A stretch of 64,000 bases of DNA from Oscillospiraceae bacterium (GTDB lineage: Bacteria; Bacillota; Clostridia; Oscillospirales; Ruminococcaceae). This document shows positions 1-9,401 of this stretch, piece by piece. The notes under the pieces are model-generated. The model was not told the origin of the DNA. It worked only from the letters and a program-made list of their open reading frames with translations, and made no database searches. The position numbers and the translations under genes are program-made. The DNA lies in contig JAETSQ010000018.1 of NCBI GenBank assembly GCA_021769525.1, positions 1 to 64,000 of the forward strand. The letters run 5' to 3'. The first letter of the stretch is position 1. Each line of letters begins with the position of its first letter.

Positions 1-196
1 TTTTCTTTTCACGGGACCAGAAAATTTGCTCGCAAATTTTCAGTGAGCCGGGGCGATGCGTAGCAGCGCCAGCACGCGAAGCGGGCGTATTTTCGATGTA
101 TTTTTACATCGAAAATTAGGATTAAAGAAAAAGAAGCAAAAAGAAAAGCGCCGTTCCCCCGCAGGACCGATAAAAAAGTTTATGAGGAGGGGTCCT

Positions 197-799
197 ATGC
201 CTTGGGAGCAGCTAATGTACAAGGACCGGCTCTTCCGGGAGGAGGACTGGTCCGAATCGGAGCTTACCGGCTGCACCTTTGAGGGCTGCGGCTTCACCGG
301 CGGGAGCTTCGCCGGGAGCCGGCTCTCCCGCTGCGTCTTTACCGGCTGCCGGTTCCGCTTTGCGGACCTTTCCGGCATCACCGCCAAAAACTGCGCGTTT
401 TTAAACTGCGTCTTTGACGAGGCGAATCTCTTTGGGGCGGTGCTCTCCCACTGCAAGTGCACCGGCAGCAGTTTTTCCTCCGCCAGGACCACCGGCCTTT
501 CCCTGGAGGCCGGCACCTACGAATACTGCGATCTTTCCCGGCTCTCCCTCACCGGGGCGGAGCTGGTGGGGGCCTCCTTCGCCCACGCCGACCTGCGGGA
601 ATGCTCCCTCCGGAAGGCGGACCTGCGGCACTGCGACTTCACCCAGGCCCTGATGCAGGGCTGCGACCTGACGGGGGCGGACCTGCGGGGGGCCACCCTG
701 GCCGGGGTGGAGGTGCGGGCGCTGCGGATGAAGAATACGTCCATCGACCTGCCCCTGGCGGTGGCCATCGCCGAGGGACTGGGGGGGAAGCTGCTTTAG
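197..799 (+). CDS. Pentapeptide-repeat protein
   Basis: Cys/Phe/Leu-rich A(D/N)Lxx-type repeats (ADLRECSLRKADLRHCDFTQALMQGCDLTGADLRGATL). Start at ATG 197 chosen because AGGAGGGG lies just upstream; the longer ORF from 56 runs through an intergenic repeat. Confidence 0.85.
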   Translation: MPWEQLMYKDRLFREEDWSESELTGCTFEGCGFTGGSFAGSRLSRCVFTGCRFRFADLSGITAKNCAFLNCVFDEANLFGAVLSHCKCTGSSFSSARTTGLSLEAGTYEYCDLSRLSLTGAELVGASFAHADLRECSLRKADLRHCDFTQALMQGCDLTGADLRGATLAGVEVRALRMKNTSIDLPLAVAIAEGLGGKLL

Positions 800-1006
800 A
801 GCCCATTCAAAATCTCCTGGCGCACCGCTTGAACGAATCTTTTCCCGCCCAGACTGCGTCAAAAATGCTCGGAATACACCAAGTATTCCTGCGCTTTTTT
901 CCTTGTTGGGCGGAAAAATCTCCGTCCATTCTGCGAAGCAGACGTGCCCGAAGGGGCATAGCCCCGTTAGGGCTGGCACACCCAGAGACCTTGAATAGGC
1001 TCTTAG
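797..1006. mobile_element. MITE-like / palindromic intergenic element with ~22-nt imperfect terminal inverted repeats
   Basis: Left end TTTAGAGCCCATTCAAAATCTC and reverse complement of right end CTAAGAGCCTATTCAAGGTCTC match at 17/22; nested inner inverted repeats TTTTCCCGCCCA / TTGGGCGGAAAAA and GGAATAC-ACCAA-GTATTCC. Confidence 0.65.
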
Positions 1007-1057
1007 AAGCGGACAGGCTGTCCTGTCATTATAATAATTGGAACGGAGGGGTAATTT

Positions 1058-1693
1058 ATGGGTGCAGAAACAGGCAAAACCATGGTCATCGGCATCGCCG
1101 GGGGCACCGGCAGCGGCAAGACTACCGTCACGCAAAAGATCAAGGAATACTTCGGGGAGGATGTCAGCGTCATCTACCACGATAACTACTACAAGCGCCA
1201 CGACGAGCTCCCCTACGCCGAGCGGGCCAAGCTGAACTACGACCATCCCGACGCCTTCGATACCGAGATGATGGTGGAGGACCTGCGGCGCCTCCGGACC
1301 GGGGAGGCGGTGCGCTGCCCGGTCTACGACTACTCCATCCACAACCGCACCGATGAGACGGTGGAGGTGCGTCCCACCAAGGTGGTCATCGCCGAGGGCA
1401 TCCTTATCTTTGCGGACCCCCGCCTGCGGGAGCAGATGGACATCAAAATTTTTGTGGATACCGACGCGGACACCCGCATCCTGCGGCGCATCCTCCGGGA
1501 CGTAAAAGAGCGGGGCCGCACCCTGGAAAGCGTCATCAACCAGTATCTCACCACCGTCAAGCCCATGCACGAGCAGTACGTCCAGCCCAGCCGCAAGTAC
1601 GCCGACATCGTCATGCTGGAGGGCGGGCACAACCTGGTGGCGCTGGATATGATCATCCAGCGCATCCGCAGCCACGTGGAGGGCGCGAAGTAA
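1058..1693 (+). CDS. udk: Uridine kinase
   Basis: Walker A GGTGSGKTT, YHDNYYKRHDELPYAERAKLNYDHPDAFD, typical 211 aa length. Confidence 0.93.
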   Translation: MGAETGKTMVIGIAGGTGSGKTTVTQKIKEYFGEDVSVIYHDNYYKRHDELPYAERAKLNYDHPDAFDTEMMVEDLRRLRTGEAVRCPVYDYSIHNRTDETVEVRPTKVVIAEGILIFADPRLREQMDIKIFVDTDADTRILRRILRDVKERGRTLESVINQYLTTVKPMHEQYVQPSRKYADIVMLEGGHNLVALDMIIQRIRSHVEGAK

Positions 1694-1777
1694 AGCAATT
1701 CTGGGGCGCCGCCCCAGCCCCCGCTTCTTTCTCGCTCATGTTTTCAGGCTGCTCTAACGCCGTTCGCCTATCCGGCG

Positions 1778-1811
1778 GGGACCCCCTTTCTGTGCCGACA
1801 GAAAGGGGGGA
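1778..1811. terminator. Strong stem-loop downstream of udk
   Basis: CCCCCTTTCTGT-GCCG-ACAGAAAGGGGG inverted repeat. Confidence 0.6.
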
Positions 1812-1945
1812 AAGAACGGCTCAAGGGCTTTGCCCTTGATAATCCCACCGGGGGGTTCCCCCCTGGACCCTCCCAAAGGGTTCTTGTGAAACAGGATAGT
1901 TTTAGGGAGAAACGACCTCTCCCCCAAAAATGAGGTTTACACGCT

Positions 1946-4321
1946 ATGGAAAACAAGCATTACATCGCCCTGGAGCTGGACAAGGTGCTGGAGCTGCTGG
2001 CGGCAAAGACCACCTGTCCGGCCAGCGCCGCCCGCGCCAGGGAGCTCATCCCCTACAGCGACTGGCGGGACGTCAGCCGGGCAGTCCGGCAGACCGCCCA
2101 ACTGAACACCCTCTCCGTCCGCTTCGGCACGCCGGGGCTGGGGGGCATCCACGACTGCTCCGCCGCGGTGCGGCGGGCGGCGGTGGGGGGGCGGCTCTCC
2201 ATCCCGGAGTTGCTGTCCGTCTGCCGGGTACTGCGCACCATCCGGGCGGTGCGGGACTGGCGGCGGCAGGCGGAGGAACCCACCGACGCCGACGGCCTCT
2301 TTGACGCCCTCACTCCCAACCGGGCCCTGGAGGAGGAGATCGACCGCTGCATCCTGAACGATGAGGAGCTCCAGGACACCGCCTCCCCGGAGCTGGCCAG
2401 CATCCGCCGCAGGATACGCAAAGCCCAGCTCTCCATCCGGGAGAAGCTGGACAGCATCATCAAAAGCCCCCAGTACGCCCAGGTCCTCCAGGAGGCCATC
2501 GTCACCATCCGGGACGGCCGCTTCGTTGTGCCGGTGAAGGCGGAGCGCAAGGGGGAGCTGCGGGGCCTCGTTCACGACACCTCCGGTTCCGGGGCCACCG
2601 TCTTTGTGGAGCCCATGGCGGTGGTGGACGCCAACAACGAGATCCGCGTCCTCCAGGGGGAGGAGCGGGAGGAAGTTGACCGCATCCTGCTGGAGCTTTC
2701 CGGCCGGGTGGGGGAGATGGCGGAGCTCATCCAGGAGTCCTTCTCCGCCCTGGTGGAGCTGGACCTCCTCTTTGCCAAGTCCCGGCTGGCGGACGCCATG
2801 CACGCCTCGGTGCCGGAGATACGCCAGGACCGGGTGCTGCGCCTTAACAAGGCCCGGCATCCCCTCATCCCGCGGGACAAGGTGGTGCCGGTGGACATCT
2901 CCCTGGGGGACAGCTTCGATACCCTGGTCATCACCGGCCCCAACACCGGGGGCAAGACGGTGGCCCTCAAGACCCTGGGGCTCCTCACCCTCATGGCAGC
3001 CTGCGGGATGCTGCTCCCCTGTGGGGACGGCAGCTGTGTCCCGGTCTTTGACCGGGTGCTGGCGGACATCGGGGACGAGCAGAGCATCGAGCAGAGCCTC
3101 TCCACCTTCTCCGCCCACATCACCAACATCATCTCCATCCTGGAGTGGGCCGGGCCCCGGAGCCTGGTCCTCACCGACGAGCTGGGGGCGGGCACCGACC
3201 CGGTGGAGGGGGCCGCCCTGGCCGTCTCCATCCTGGAGGCCCTGCGGCAGAAGGGAGCCCTCGTCGCCGCCACCACCCACTACGCGGAGATCAAGATGTA
3301 CGCCCTCACCACCCCTGGGGTGGAAAACGGCAGCTGCGAATTCAATGTGGAGACCCTCTCCCCCACCTACCGGCTCCTCATCGGGGTGCCGGGGCGTTCC
3401 AACGCCTTCGCCATCAGCCAGCGGCTGGGGCTGCCGGAGGAGATCATCGGCCGGGCCAAGGAGCTGGTGAGCTCGGAAAACACCCGCTTTGAGGATGTGG
3501 TGAGCGACCTGGAGCGGACCCGCCAGGAGCTGGAAAAGGAGCAGCAGGCCGCCGCCAGCCGCCGCCAGCAGATGGACGCCCTCAAGAAGGAGATGGACGA
3601 GGAGCGGCAGCGGCTCTACGCCCAGCTGGACAAGGAGGCCCAGCAGGCCAGGGAGCAGGCCCAGACCATGGTGGAGCGGGTGAAGAGCCAGACCGACCTG
3701 CTCCTCAACGAGCTGGAGGAGCTGAAAAAGCAGCAGGACAAGGAGGAATTCAGCAAAAAATTTGCGGAGCTGCGGGCCGGGTACAAGGGCCGGATGGAGC
3801 ACCTGCGGGACCTGGCGGACCCGGTGGCCCAGCGGCGGGGGGAGGCCTACGTCCTGCCCCGGAAGCTAAAGAGCGGCGACACGGTGCTGCTCACCGGGCT
3901 GAATCTGGAGGGGACGGTCCTCTCCGGGCCGGACAGCTCCGGCTGCTACATGGTCCAGGCGGGCATCCTGAAGAGCAAGGTGAAGGAGGAGGAGCTGCGC
4001 CTGGTGGACACAAAGGACCGGAAGGTGACGGTCAACGGCCGCCGCCGCACCACCACCGAGAGCAAGGTGGACCGGGAGGCCCGCACCGAGATCGACATCC
4101 GGGGGATGGACACCATCGACGGCATCGCCACGGTAGACCGCTTCCTGGACCAGGCCGCCCTGATGGGGATGGGAACGGTGACCATCATCCACGGCAAGGG
4201 TACCGGCGCCCTGCGCACCGCCATCCAGAACCACCTGCGGAAGGCGAAGGGCGTCAAGTCCTTCCGCCCCGGTATGTACGGCGAGGGGGAGGCCGGGGTG
4301 ACGGTGGTGGAGCTGAAGTGA
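1946..4321 (+). CDS. mutS2: Endonuclease MutS2 / RqcU
   Basis: MutS ATPase motifs (TGPNTGGKTVALKTLGL, DELGAGTDPVEGAALA), coiled-coil linker, C-terminal Smr domain (DIRGMDTIDG...IIHGKGTGALR). Confidence 0.95.
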   Translation: MENKHYIALELDKVLELLAAKTTCPASAARARELIPYSDWRDVSRAVRQTAQLNTLSVRFGTPGLGGIHDCSAAVRRAAVGGRLSIPELLSVCRVLRTIRAVRDWRRQAEEPTDADGLFDALTPNRALEEEIDRCILNDEELQDTASPELASIRRRIRKAQLSIREKLDSIIKSPQYAQVLQEAIVTIRDGRFVVPVKAERKGELRGLVHDTSGSGATVFVEPMAVVDANNEIRVLQGEEREEVDRILLELSGRVGEMAELIQESFSALVELDLLFAKSRLADAMHASVPEIRQDRVLRLNKARHPLIPRDKVVPVDISLGDSFDTLVITGPNTGGKTVALKTLGLLTLMAACGMLLPCGDGSCVPVFDRVLADIGDEQSIEQSLSTFSAHITNIISILEWAGPRSLVLTDELGAGTDPVEGAALAVSILEALRQKGALVAATTHYAEIKMYALTTPGVENGSCEFNVETLSPTYRLLIGVPGRSNAFAISQRLGLPEEIIGRAKELVSSENTRFEDVVSDLERTRQELEKEQQAAASRRQQMDALKKEMDEERQRLYAQLDKEAQQAREQAQTMVERVKSQTDLLLNELEELKKQQDKEEFSKKFAELRAGYKGRMEHLRDLADPVAQRRGEAYVLPRKLKSGDTVLLTGLNLEGTVLSGPDSSGCYMVQAGILKSKVKEEELRLVDTKDRKVTVNGRRRTTTESKVDREARTEIDIRGMDTIDGIATVDRFLDQAALMGMGTVTIIHGKGTGALRTAIQNHLRKAKGVKSFRPGMYGEGEAGVTVVELK

Positions 4322-4423
4322 CCGCACCCCCGGCTACTTGAAACCTGTACGAAATCAGGTATAATGGAGCTGCCGGAACGGCAGCCGGAAATGACATATA
4401 TTAGGAAAAGAGGAACCGTCATC

Positions 4424-4771
4424 ATGGAAAAAGCTGTACTGGATTTTGTTACCGAAAAGACCCGCGCCCTGTTGGCCTCCCCTACCTGCTGCGCCGAGCT
4501 GCGGACCGTCGCCCAGAACTGGCTGATCGACCCCAGCGCCGAAATGACCCGCCGCTATGTCGCCGAGATGGAGGCGGACATTATGCCCGCCGAGGGCCTG
4601 CTGGCCTTTGCGGAATCCGAGGCGGGGGCCAAGGTCTTCGGCGCCGAGGACGCCAAAAAGGTGGCCGCCCACGCCCGGAGCCTCATCGCCGCCGGCGCCC
4701 GCTACTGCGACTGCTCCGCCTGTGCCGCCTGTGCCGCCATGCTGGAGATCAAGGACCGGATGCTCCGCTGA
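4424..4771 (+). CDS. Small conserved Cys-rich protein (~115 aa) of unknown function
   Basis: ORF with start at MEKAVLDFVTEKTRALL; C-terminal YCDCSACAACAAM cysteine cluster. Confidence 0.75.
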   Translation: MEKAVLDFVTEKTRALLASPTCCAELRTVAQNWLIDPSAEMTRRYVAEMEADIMPAEGLLAFAESEAGAKVFGAEDAKKVAAHARSLIAAGARYCDCSACAACAAMLEIKDRMLR

Positions 4772-4810
4772 ACCGCTCCCGAAATACTGACTGTAAAAAA
4801 AGGAGTTTCT

Positions 4811-4876
4811 GTCGAAAAAGTTTTTTCGACAAGTTGAAGCGCCCGCCGGAAAGCAAGCAGCTTTCCGGCGGGCGCT
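4811..4876. terminator. Terminator region between convergent genes
   Basis: GTCGAAAAAGTTTTTTCGAC palindrome (4811-4830) plus perfect 16-bp stem AGCGCCCGCCGGAAAG / CTTTCCGGCGGGCGCT (4838-4876). Confidence 0.75.
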
Positions 4877-4903
4877 CTCTGTGCCTTTCATCTACACCGG
4901 GTA

Positions 4904-5476
4904 TCAGGGCTTTACGTAGCCGTGGGTGCTCATGGTGTAGCCTTCCTGCTCGGTCACCGTCAGGTACAGGACCCGGCCGTCCTCCTGGAGCTGAACATAG
5001 CAGACCCCGTCCACAAACTTATCGGTGATCTCCAGCTTCTGGTCGTGGTAGTAGACCCATACGCTGCCGTCCTCCAGGTAGGCCACCTCCGGGGAGTCCA
5101 GATGCTCCAGGATCTCCTCCTCGGTGAGGGGGCGCTCTTTGCCAAAGAGCCCGATGGCGACACCGCCGCCGGCGACGGAGCGGGGCTCGCCGTTTTCGTC
5201 CTCGTAGGAGAGGGTGTAGCTTTTGCCCCGGATGTCCAGGACGGCATTGGTCTGGTCCCCGTGGATCCAGACCTGGACTTTGCGCTGGATGCCGCCGATG
5301 TCGGCGGCGTAGGCAACGCTGGCCATAGCCACGATCAGCACTGCTGCGGCGCAGAGGGAAACCAGCCGGCGGACCGGCAGAACTTTTACATGATCCATTG
5401 ATGCAACCTCCATAAGATCGTGCTCGGAGGCCCGGAGCAGGGAAAATGCCCGTTTGTACCGTTCCTTGTCAGTCAT
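4904..5476 (-). CDS. Membrane-anchored putative anti-sigma factor
   Basis: Short N-terminal cytosolic segment, one TM helix, extracytoplasmic domain; overlaps the end of the upstream ECF sigma gene. Confidence 0.6.
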   Translation of the reverse strand: MTDKERYKRAFSLLRASEHDLMEVASMDHVKVLPVRRLVSLCAAAVLIVAMASVAYAADIGGIQRKVQVWIHGDQTNAVLDIRGKSYTLSYEDENGEPRSVAGGGVAIGLFGKERPLTEEEILEHLDSPEVAYLEDGSVWVYYHDQKLEITDKFVDGVCYVQLQEDGRVLYLTVTEQEGYTMSTHGYVKP

Positions 5477-5984
5477 TGTTCCAGTCCTCCTTGAGTGTGT
5501 TTTTCAGAAGCGCTCTCGCCCGGCTCAGCCGGCTTTTGACGGTGCCGCCGGGGCACCCCAGGATGCGGGCGATCTCCCGGATGTCGTAGTCCTCGTAGTA
5601 AAACATATGGATGACCACGCGGTACTTCTCCTCCAGGCCCATGACGGCCTCAAACAGCCGGCTGTCCTCCGGCTCCTCAAAGGGGAGCGCCGCCATCTCC
5701 TCCTCCCATCCGGCCCGCTTGCGCCGCCAAAAGGAGGCTCGTATGTCCTTGGCCCGGTTGATGACCACGCGGATCAGCCAGGCCCGGATGTGCTCCTCGC
5801 TCTCAAAGTCCTTTTTGGCGCCGCAGTACCGGATGAGGGTATCCTGCACCGCGTCCTCGGCGTCCTCCCGGTTCTGGCACACGGTGAAGGCGATGGCAAA
5901 CAGCCGGTCTGTGTAGGTCCGAAAGATCTCTTCTGTTGTCAGTCTCACAAAAACGCCTCTTTTCTCTCTTGAAGGTCCCTTCAC
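5469..5984 (-). CDS. RNA polymerase sigma factor, ECF (sigma-70 family)
   Basis: EDAEDAVQDTLIRY (region 2), YDIREIARILGCPGGTVKSRLSRARALL (region 4). Start may be an internal codon. Confidence 0.9.
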   Translation of the reverse strand: MKGPSREKRGVFVRLTTEEIFRTYTDRLFAIAFTVCQNREDAEDAVQDTLIRYCGAKKDFESEEHIRAWLIRVVINRAKDIRASFWRRKRAGWEEEMAALPFEEPEDSRLFEAVMGLEEKYRVVIHMFYYEDYDIREIARILGCPGGTVKSRLSRARALLKNTLKEDWNND

Positions 5985-6141
5985 CTACAATACGGAACAA
6001 AGAGAAAAAAGGTTGCAAAAAAGAGAAAAAACTTTGCGGCCCGCCCCTCCCGATTTGGCCGTATCACTTGACACGAATTTGCACAATTGTTAGAATTATA
6101 CAGGGTATCTTTGCATCATCACCTACAGGCTGGGGGAGATC

Positions 6142-9100
6142 TTGATGTACCATTGTCACACGATATTTTACCTGGTGGGACAGCAGGCCGGGACCTTTGA
6201 CCCGGTGCGGCAGCTTGTCCCCCCGGAAGGCTTTACCCACGAGCTGCTGGAAAGCAGCGAGCCGGAAAGATCCTTGGCCGCCAGGGCCAGCGTCATCCTG
6301 GCTGACCTGCGGGGCTCCGACCCGGTAAAGACCGCCCACGCGCTGGCCTCCTGGAAAGCTCCGGAGGCGCAGCTCATCCTCCTGGCGGAGGAGGCCCAGA
6401 CAGCGGAACTTTTCCAAAACCTCCCGCAGCAGACCACCGATGTGTGGAACCTGCCCATGGGGCCTGCCCAGTGGCGCTTCCGCCTGGGGAAATGGCAGCA
6501 GGACTGGAAGTACGCCAAGGACGCCTGGCAGACCGGCCAGTACCTGGAGGCCACCATCAACGCGTCCCCCAACCTCATCTGGTACAAGACGAAGGACGGC
6601 ATCCACGAGAAGGTGAATGACAGCTTCTGCGCCACCGTGGGCAAGACCAAGGCCCAGGTGCAGGGCCGGGGCCACGCCTACATCTGGGATGTGGAGCGGG
6701 ACGATCCCGTCTGCATCGAATCCGAGCGGCTGGTGATGGAAAGCCGGGAGACCCATATCTCGGAGGAGACCATCCAAACCGGCGGGGAACAGAAGATCCT
6801 CACCACCTACAAGTCCCCCCTCTATGACCTGGACGGCAGCGTTATGGGCACGGTGGGGATAGCCATCGATACTACCCTGGAGCGGATCTATGCCCAGGAG
6901 ATCACCCGCAAAAACCAGATGCTGGAGACCATCTTCACCACCATGGACTGCGGCATCCTCTGCCATTCTCTGGATGGCCTCCGGGTCCTCAGCGTCAACC
7001 AGGCCGCTCTGCGCATCCTGGACTACGACTCCCCGGAGAAGCTGGCCGCCGAGGGGCTTTACACCGTATCCCTCCGGGTGGTGGAAGAGGACCGCATCCA
7101 GCTGCAAAAGAGGATCACCACCCTGGAAAACGTGGGGGACACGTTCAGCATGGATTACCGCATCCTCCACCGGGACGGCAGTCTCCTGCACATTATGGGC
7201 AGCTTTAAGCTGGCCGAAAAGGACGGGGAGCGCTTCTACCAGCAGTTCCTCCTGGACTGCACCGCCCGGAAGCGGCAGGAAGCCCAGGACCAGCGGCGGC
7301 AGATGGAGCTGATCCACGCCCTCAGCGTGGATTACAGCCTGGTCTGCTACTTCGATCTGGATACCGGGAAGGGCCGGACTCTGCGCATCAGCGGCTGCGG
7401 CCACAATATCCTGGAGCCCATCTTCTCCGGGGAGCTGGTGCTGGAGGACTGCGTTGGGCGGTACATCGATGTGGGGGTCTATCCGGAGGACCGGGAGGCC
7501 CTGCGCCAGGCTGTCCTGCGGGAAAATCTCCTCCAGGAGCTGCTGAAAAAGCCCGTGTTCCACCAGAACTATCGCACCGTCTGCTGCGGAAAGACCCGGT
7601 ACTTCCAGATGAAAACGGTCCGCGCCGGGGATTGGAACGAGAGCCACGGGATCGTGCTGGGCTTCCGGACCATCGATGAAGAGACGCGGGAGGACCGGGA
7701 GAAGAAGGCCCTCCTGGAGGACGCCCTTTCCCAGGCCAACCAGGCCAACCGGGCCAAGAGCGTCTTTCTCTCCAATATGTCCCACGACATCCGCACCCCC
7801 ATGAACGCCATCATCGGCTTCACCGCCCTGGCCATCACCCACATCGACCACAAGGAGCAGGTGGAGGAGTACCTGAAGAAGATCATGACCTCCGGCAACC
7901 ACCTTCTCAGCCTCATCAACGATGTGCTGGATATGAGCCGCATCGAGAGCGGCAAGATCCACCTGGAGGAGCAGCCCTGCAGCCTGCCGGAGATCCTCCA
8001 CGAACTCAGGAACATCATCCAGGCGGACATCCACGCCAAGCAGCTGGACCTCTACCTGGACGCGGTGGATGTCCGCAACGAAGAGATCTGCTGCGACCGC
8101 CTGCGGCTGAACCAGGTGCTCCTGAACCTCCTCAGCAATGCGGTGAAGTACACCGGTGCCGGGGGCATGGTCAGTGTCAAGGTGGTGGAGCGCTCCGGCG
8201 CCCCCGCCGGCTATGCCAACTACGATTTCCACATCAAGGATAACGGCATCGGCATGAGCGAGGAGTTCGTCACCCATATCTTCGATCCCTTTGAGCGGGA
8301 GCGCAACTCCACCATCAGCGGCATCCAAGGCACCGGCCTGGGCATGGCCATCACCAAGAACATCGTGGATATGATGAACGGCACCATCGAGGTGAAGAGC
8401 AAGCAGGGGGTGGGGACCGAGTGCATCGTCTCCTTCACCTTCCGCCTCCACTCCGGCACAAAGGAGCCTCTCACCATTCCGGAGCTCAGCGGACTGCGGG
8501 CGCTGGTGGTGGACGATGACTTCAACACCTGCGACAGCGTCTCCTGTATGCTCCAGGAGATCGGCCTGCGGGCGGAATGGACCCTTTCCGGCAAGGAGGC
8601 GGTGCTGCGCACCCGCCAGGCCGTCATGCGGGACGACCACTACTTTGTTTATATCATCGACTGGCTGCTGCCGGATATGAACGGCATCGAGGTGGCCCGG
8701 AGGATACGCCAGGAGGTGGGCCACGAGGCGCCCATCATCGTCCTCACCGCCTACGACTGGTCGGACATCGAGGACGAGGCCAGGGAGGCCGGCGTCACTG
8801 CCTTCTGCAGCAAGCCCATCTTCCTTTCCGAGCTCCACGGCTGCCTGCACTCCATCCTCTGGGCGGACCGGCAGAGCAACGCCGTCACCGGAATGCGAAA
8901 GGCCTCCCGCCCCGGACACATCCTGCTGGTGGAGGACAACGAGCTCAATCAGGAGATCGCCGTCACCATCCTGGAGGAGGCGGGCTTCACCACCGAGGTG
9001 GCGGAAAACGGCCAGATCGCCGTGGATATGGTGAAAAATTCCAAGCCCGGCCAGTTCCAGCTGGTGCTGATGGATGTACAGATGCCGGTGATGAACGGCT

Positions 9101-9288
9101 ACGAGGCCACCCGCGCCATCCGCCGGCTCCCGGACAAGGAGCTGGCCTCCATCCCCATCCTGGCTATGACCGCCAACGCCTTCGGCGAAGATAAGCAGGA
9201 GGCCCTCCGCAGCGGGATGAACGGCCACATTGCAAAACCCATCGACATTGAAAAACTCATCGACACCCTGGACGAAATGCTGGAATGA
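6142..9288 (+). CDS. PAS-containing hybrid sensor histidine kinase with two receiver domains
   Basis: SNMSHDIRTPMNAIIGF H-box, HATPase motifs (DNGIGMSEEF, GTGLGMAITKNIV), receivers (LVVDDDFNTCD..., LLVEDNELNQEIA...LVLMDVQMPVMNGYEATRAIR). Confidence 0.95.
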   Translation: MMYHCHTIFYLVGQQAGTFDPVRQLVPPEGFTHELLESSEPERSLAARASVILADLRGSDPVKTAHALASWKAPEAQLILLAEEAQTAELFQNLPQQTTDVWNLPMGPAQWRFRLGKWQQDWKYAKDAWQTGQYLEATINASPNLIWYKTKDGIHEKVNDSFCATVGKTKAQVQGRGHAYIWDVERDDPVCIESERLVMESRETHISEETIQTGGEQKILTTYKSPLYDLDGSVMGTVGIAIDTTLERIYAQEITRKNQMLETIFTTMDCGILCHSLDGLRVLSVNQAALRILDYDSPEKLAAEGLYTVSLRVVEEDRIQLQKRITTLENVGDTFSMDYRILHRDGSLLHIMGSFKLAEKDGERFYQQFLLDCTARKRQEAQDQRRQMELIHALSVDYSLVCYFDLDTGKGRTLRISGCGHNILEPIFSGELVLEDCVGRYIDVGVYPEDREALRQAVLRENLLQELLKKPVFHQNYRTVCCGKTRYFQMKTVRAGDWNESHGIVLGFRTIDEETREDREKKALLEDALSQANQANRAKSVFLSNMSHDIRTPMNAIIGFTALAITHIDHKEQVEEYLKKIMTSGNHLLSLINDVLDMSRIESGKIHLEEQPCSLPEILHELRNIIQADIHAKQLDLYLDAVDVRNEEICCDRLRLNQVLLNLLSNAVKYTGAGGMVSVKVVERSGAPAGYANYDFHIKDNGIGMSEEFVTHIFDPFERERNSTISGIQGTGLGMAITKNIVDMMNGTIEVKSKQGVGTECIVSFTFRLHSGTKEPLTIPELSGLRALVVDDDFNTCDSVSCMLQEIGLRAEWTLSGKEAVLRTRQAVMRDDHYFVYIIDWLLPDMNGIEVARRIRQEVGHEAPIIVLTAYDWSDIEDEAREAGVTAFCSKPIFLSELHGCLHSILWADRQSNAVTGMRKASRPGHILLVEDNELNQEIAVTILEEAGFTTEVAENGQIAVDMVKNSKPGQFQLVLMDVQMPVMNGYEATRAIRRLPDKELASIPILAMTANAFGEDKQEALRSGMNGHIAKPIDIEKLIDTLDEMLE

Positions 9289-9296
9289 TCCACAAA

Positions 9297-9333
9297 AAAG
9301 ACGGAGGTCCTCCGGGGGAGGGCCTCCGTCTTT
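9297..9333. terminator. Intrinsic terminator-like hairpin after histidine kinase
   Basis: AAAGACGGAGGTCCTCC-GGG-GGAGGGCCTCCGTCTTT. Confidence 0.7.
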
Positions 9334-9401
9334 GCCGCCGGACGCACGGTCCTCCGGCGCAGCGCTTATCACACGAAAATCCATGGGAAAGGCTGGATGT
9401 T

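Noticed and set aside
56-196. N-terminal extension of the pentapeptide-repeat ORF
   Set aside because: Overlaps the dispersed A/T-stem intergenic repeat; a good RBS precedes ATG 197.
6064-9384. 1106-aa minus-strand ORF opposite the hybrid histidine kinase
   Set aside because: GC-rich shadow ORF: His/Gly/Pro/Asp-rich composition with no family motifs, while the plus strand encodes a clear kinase.
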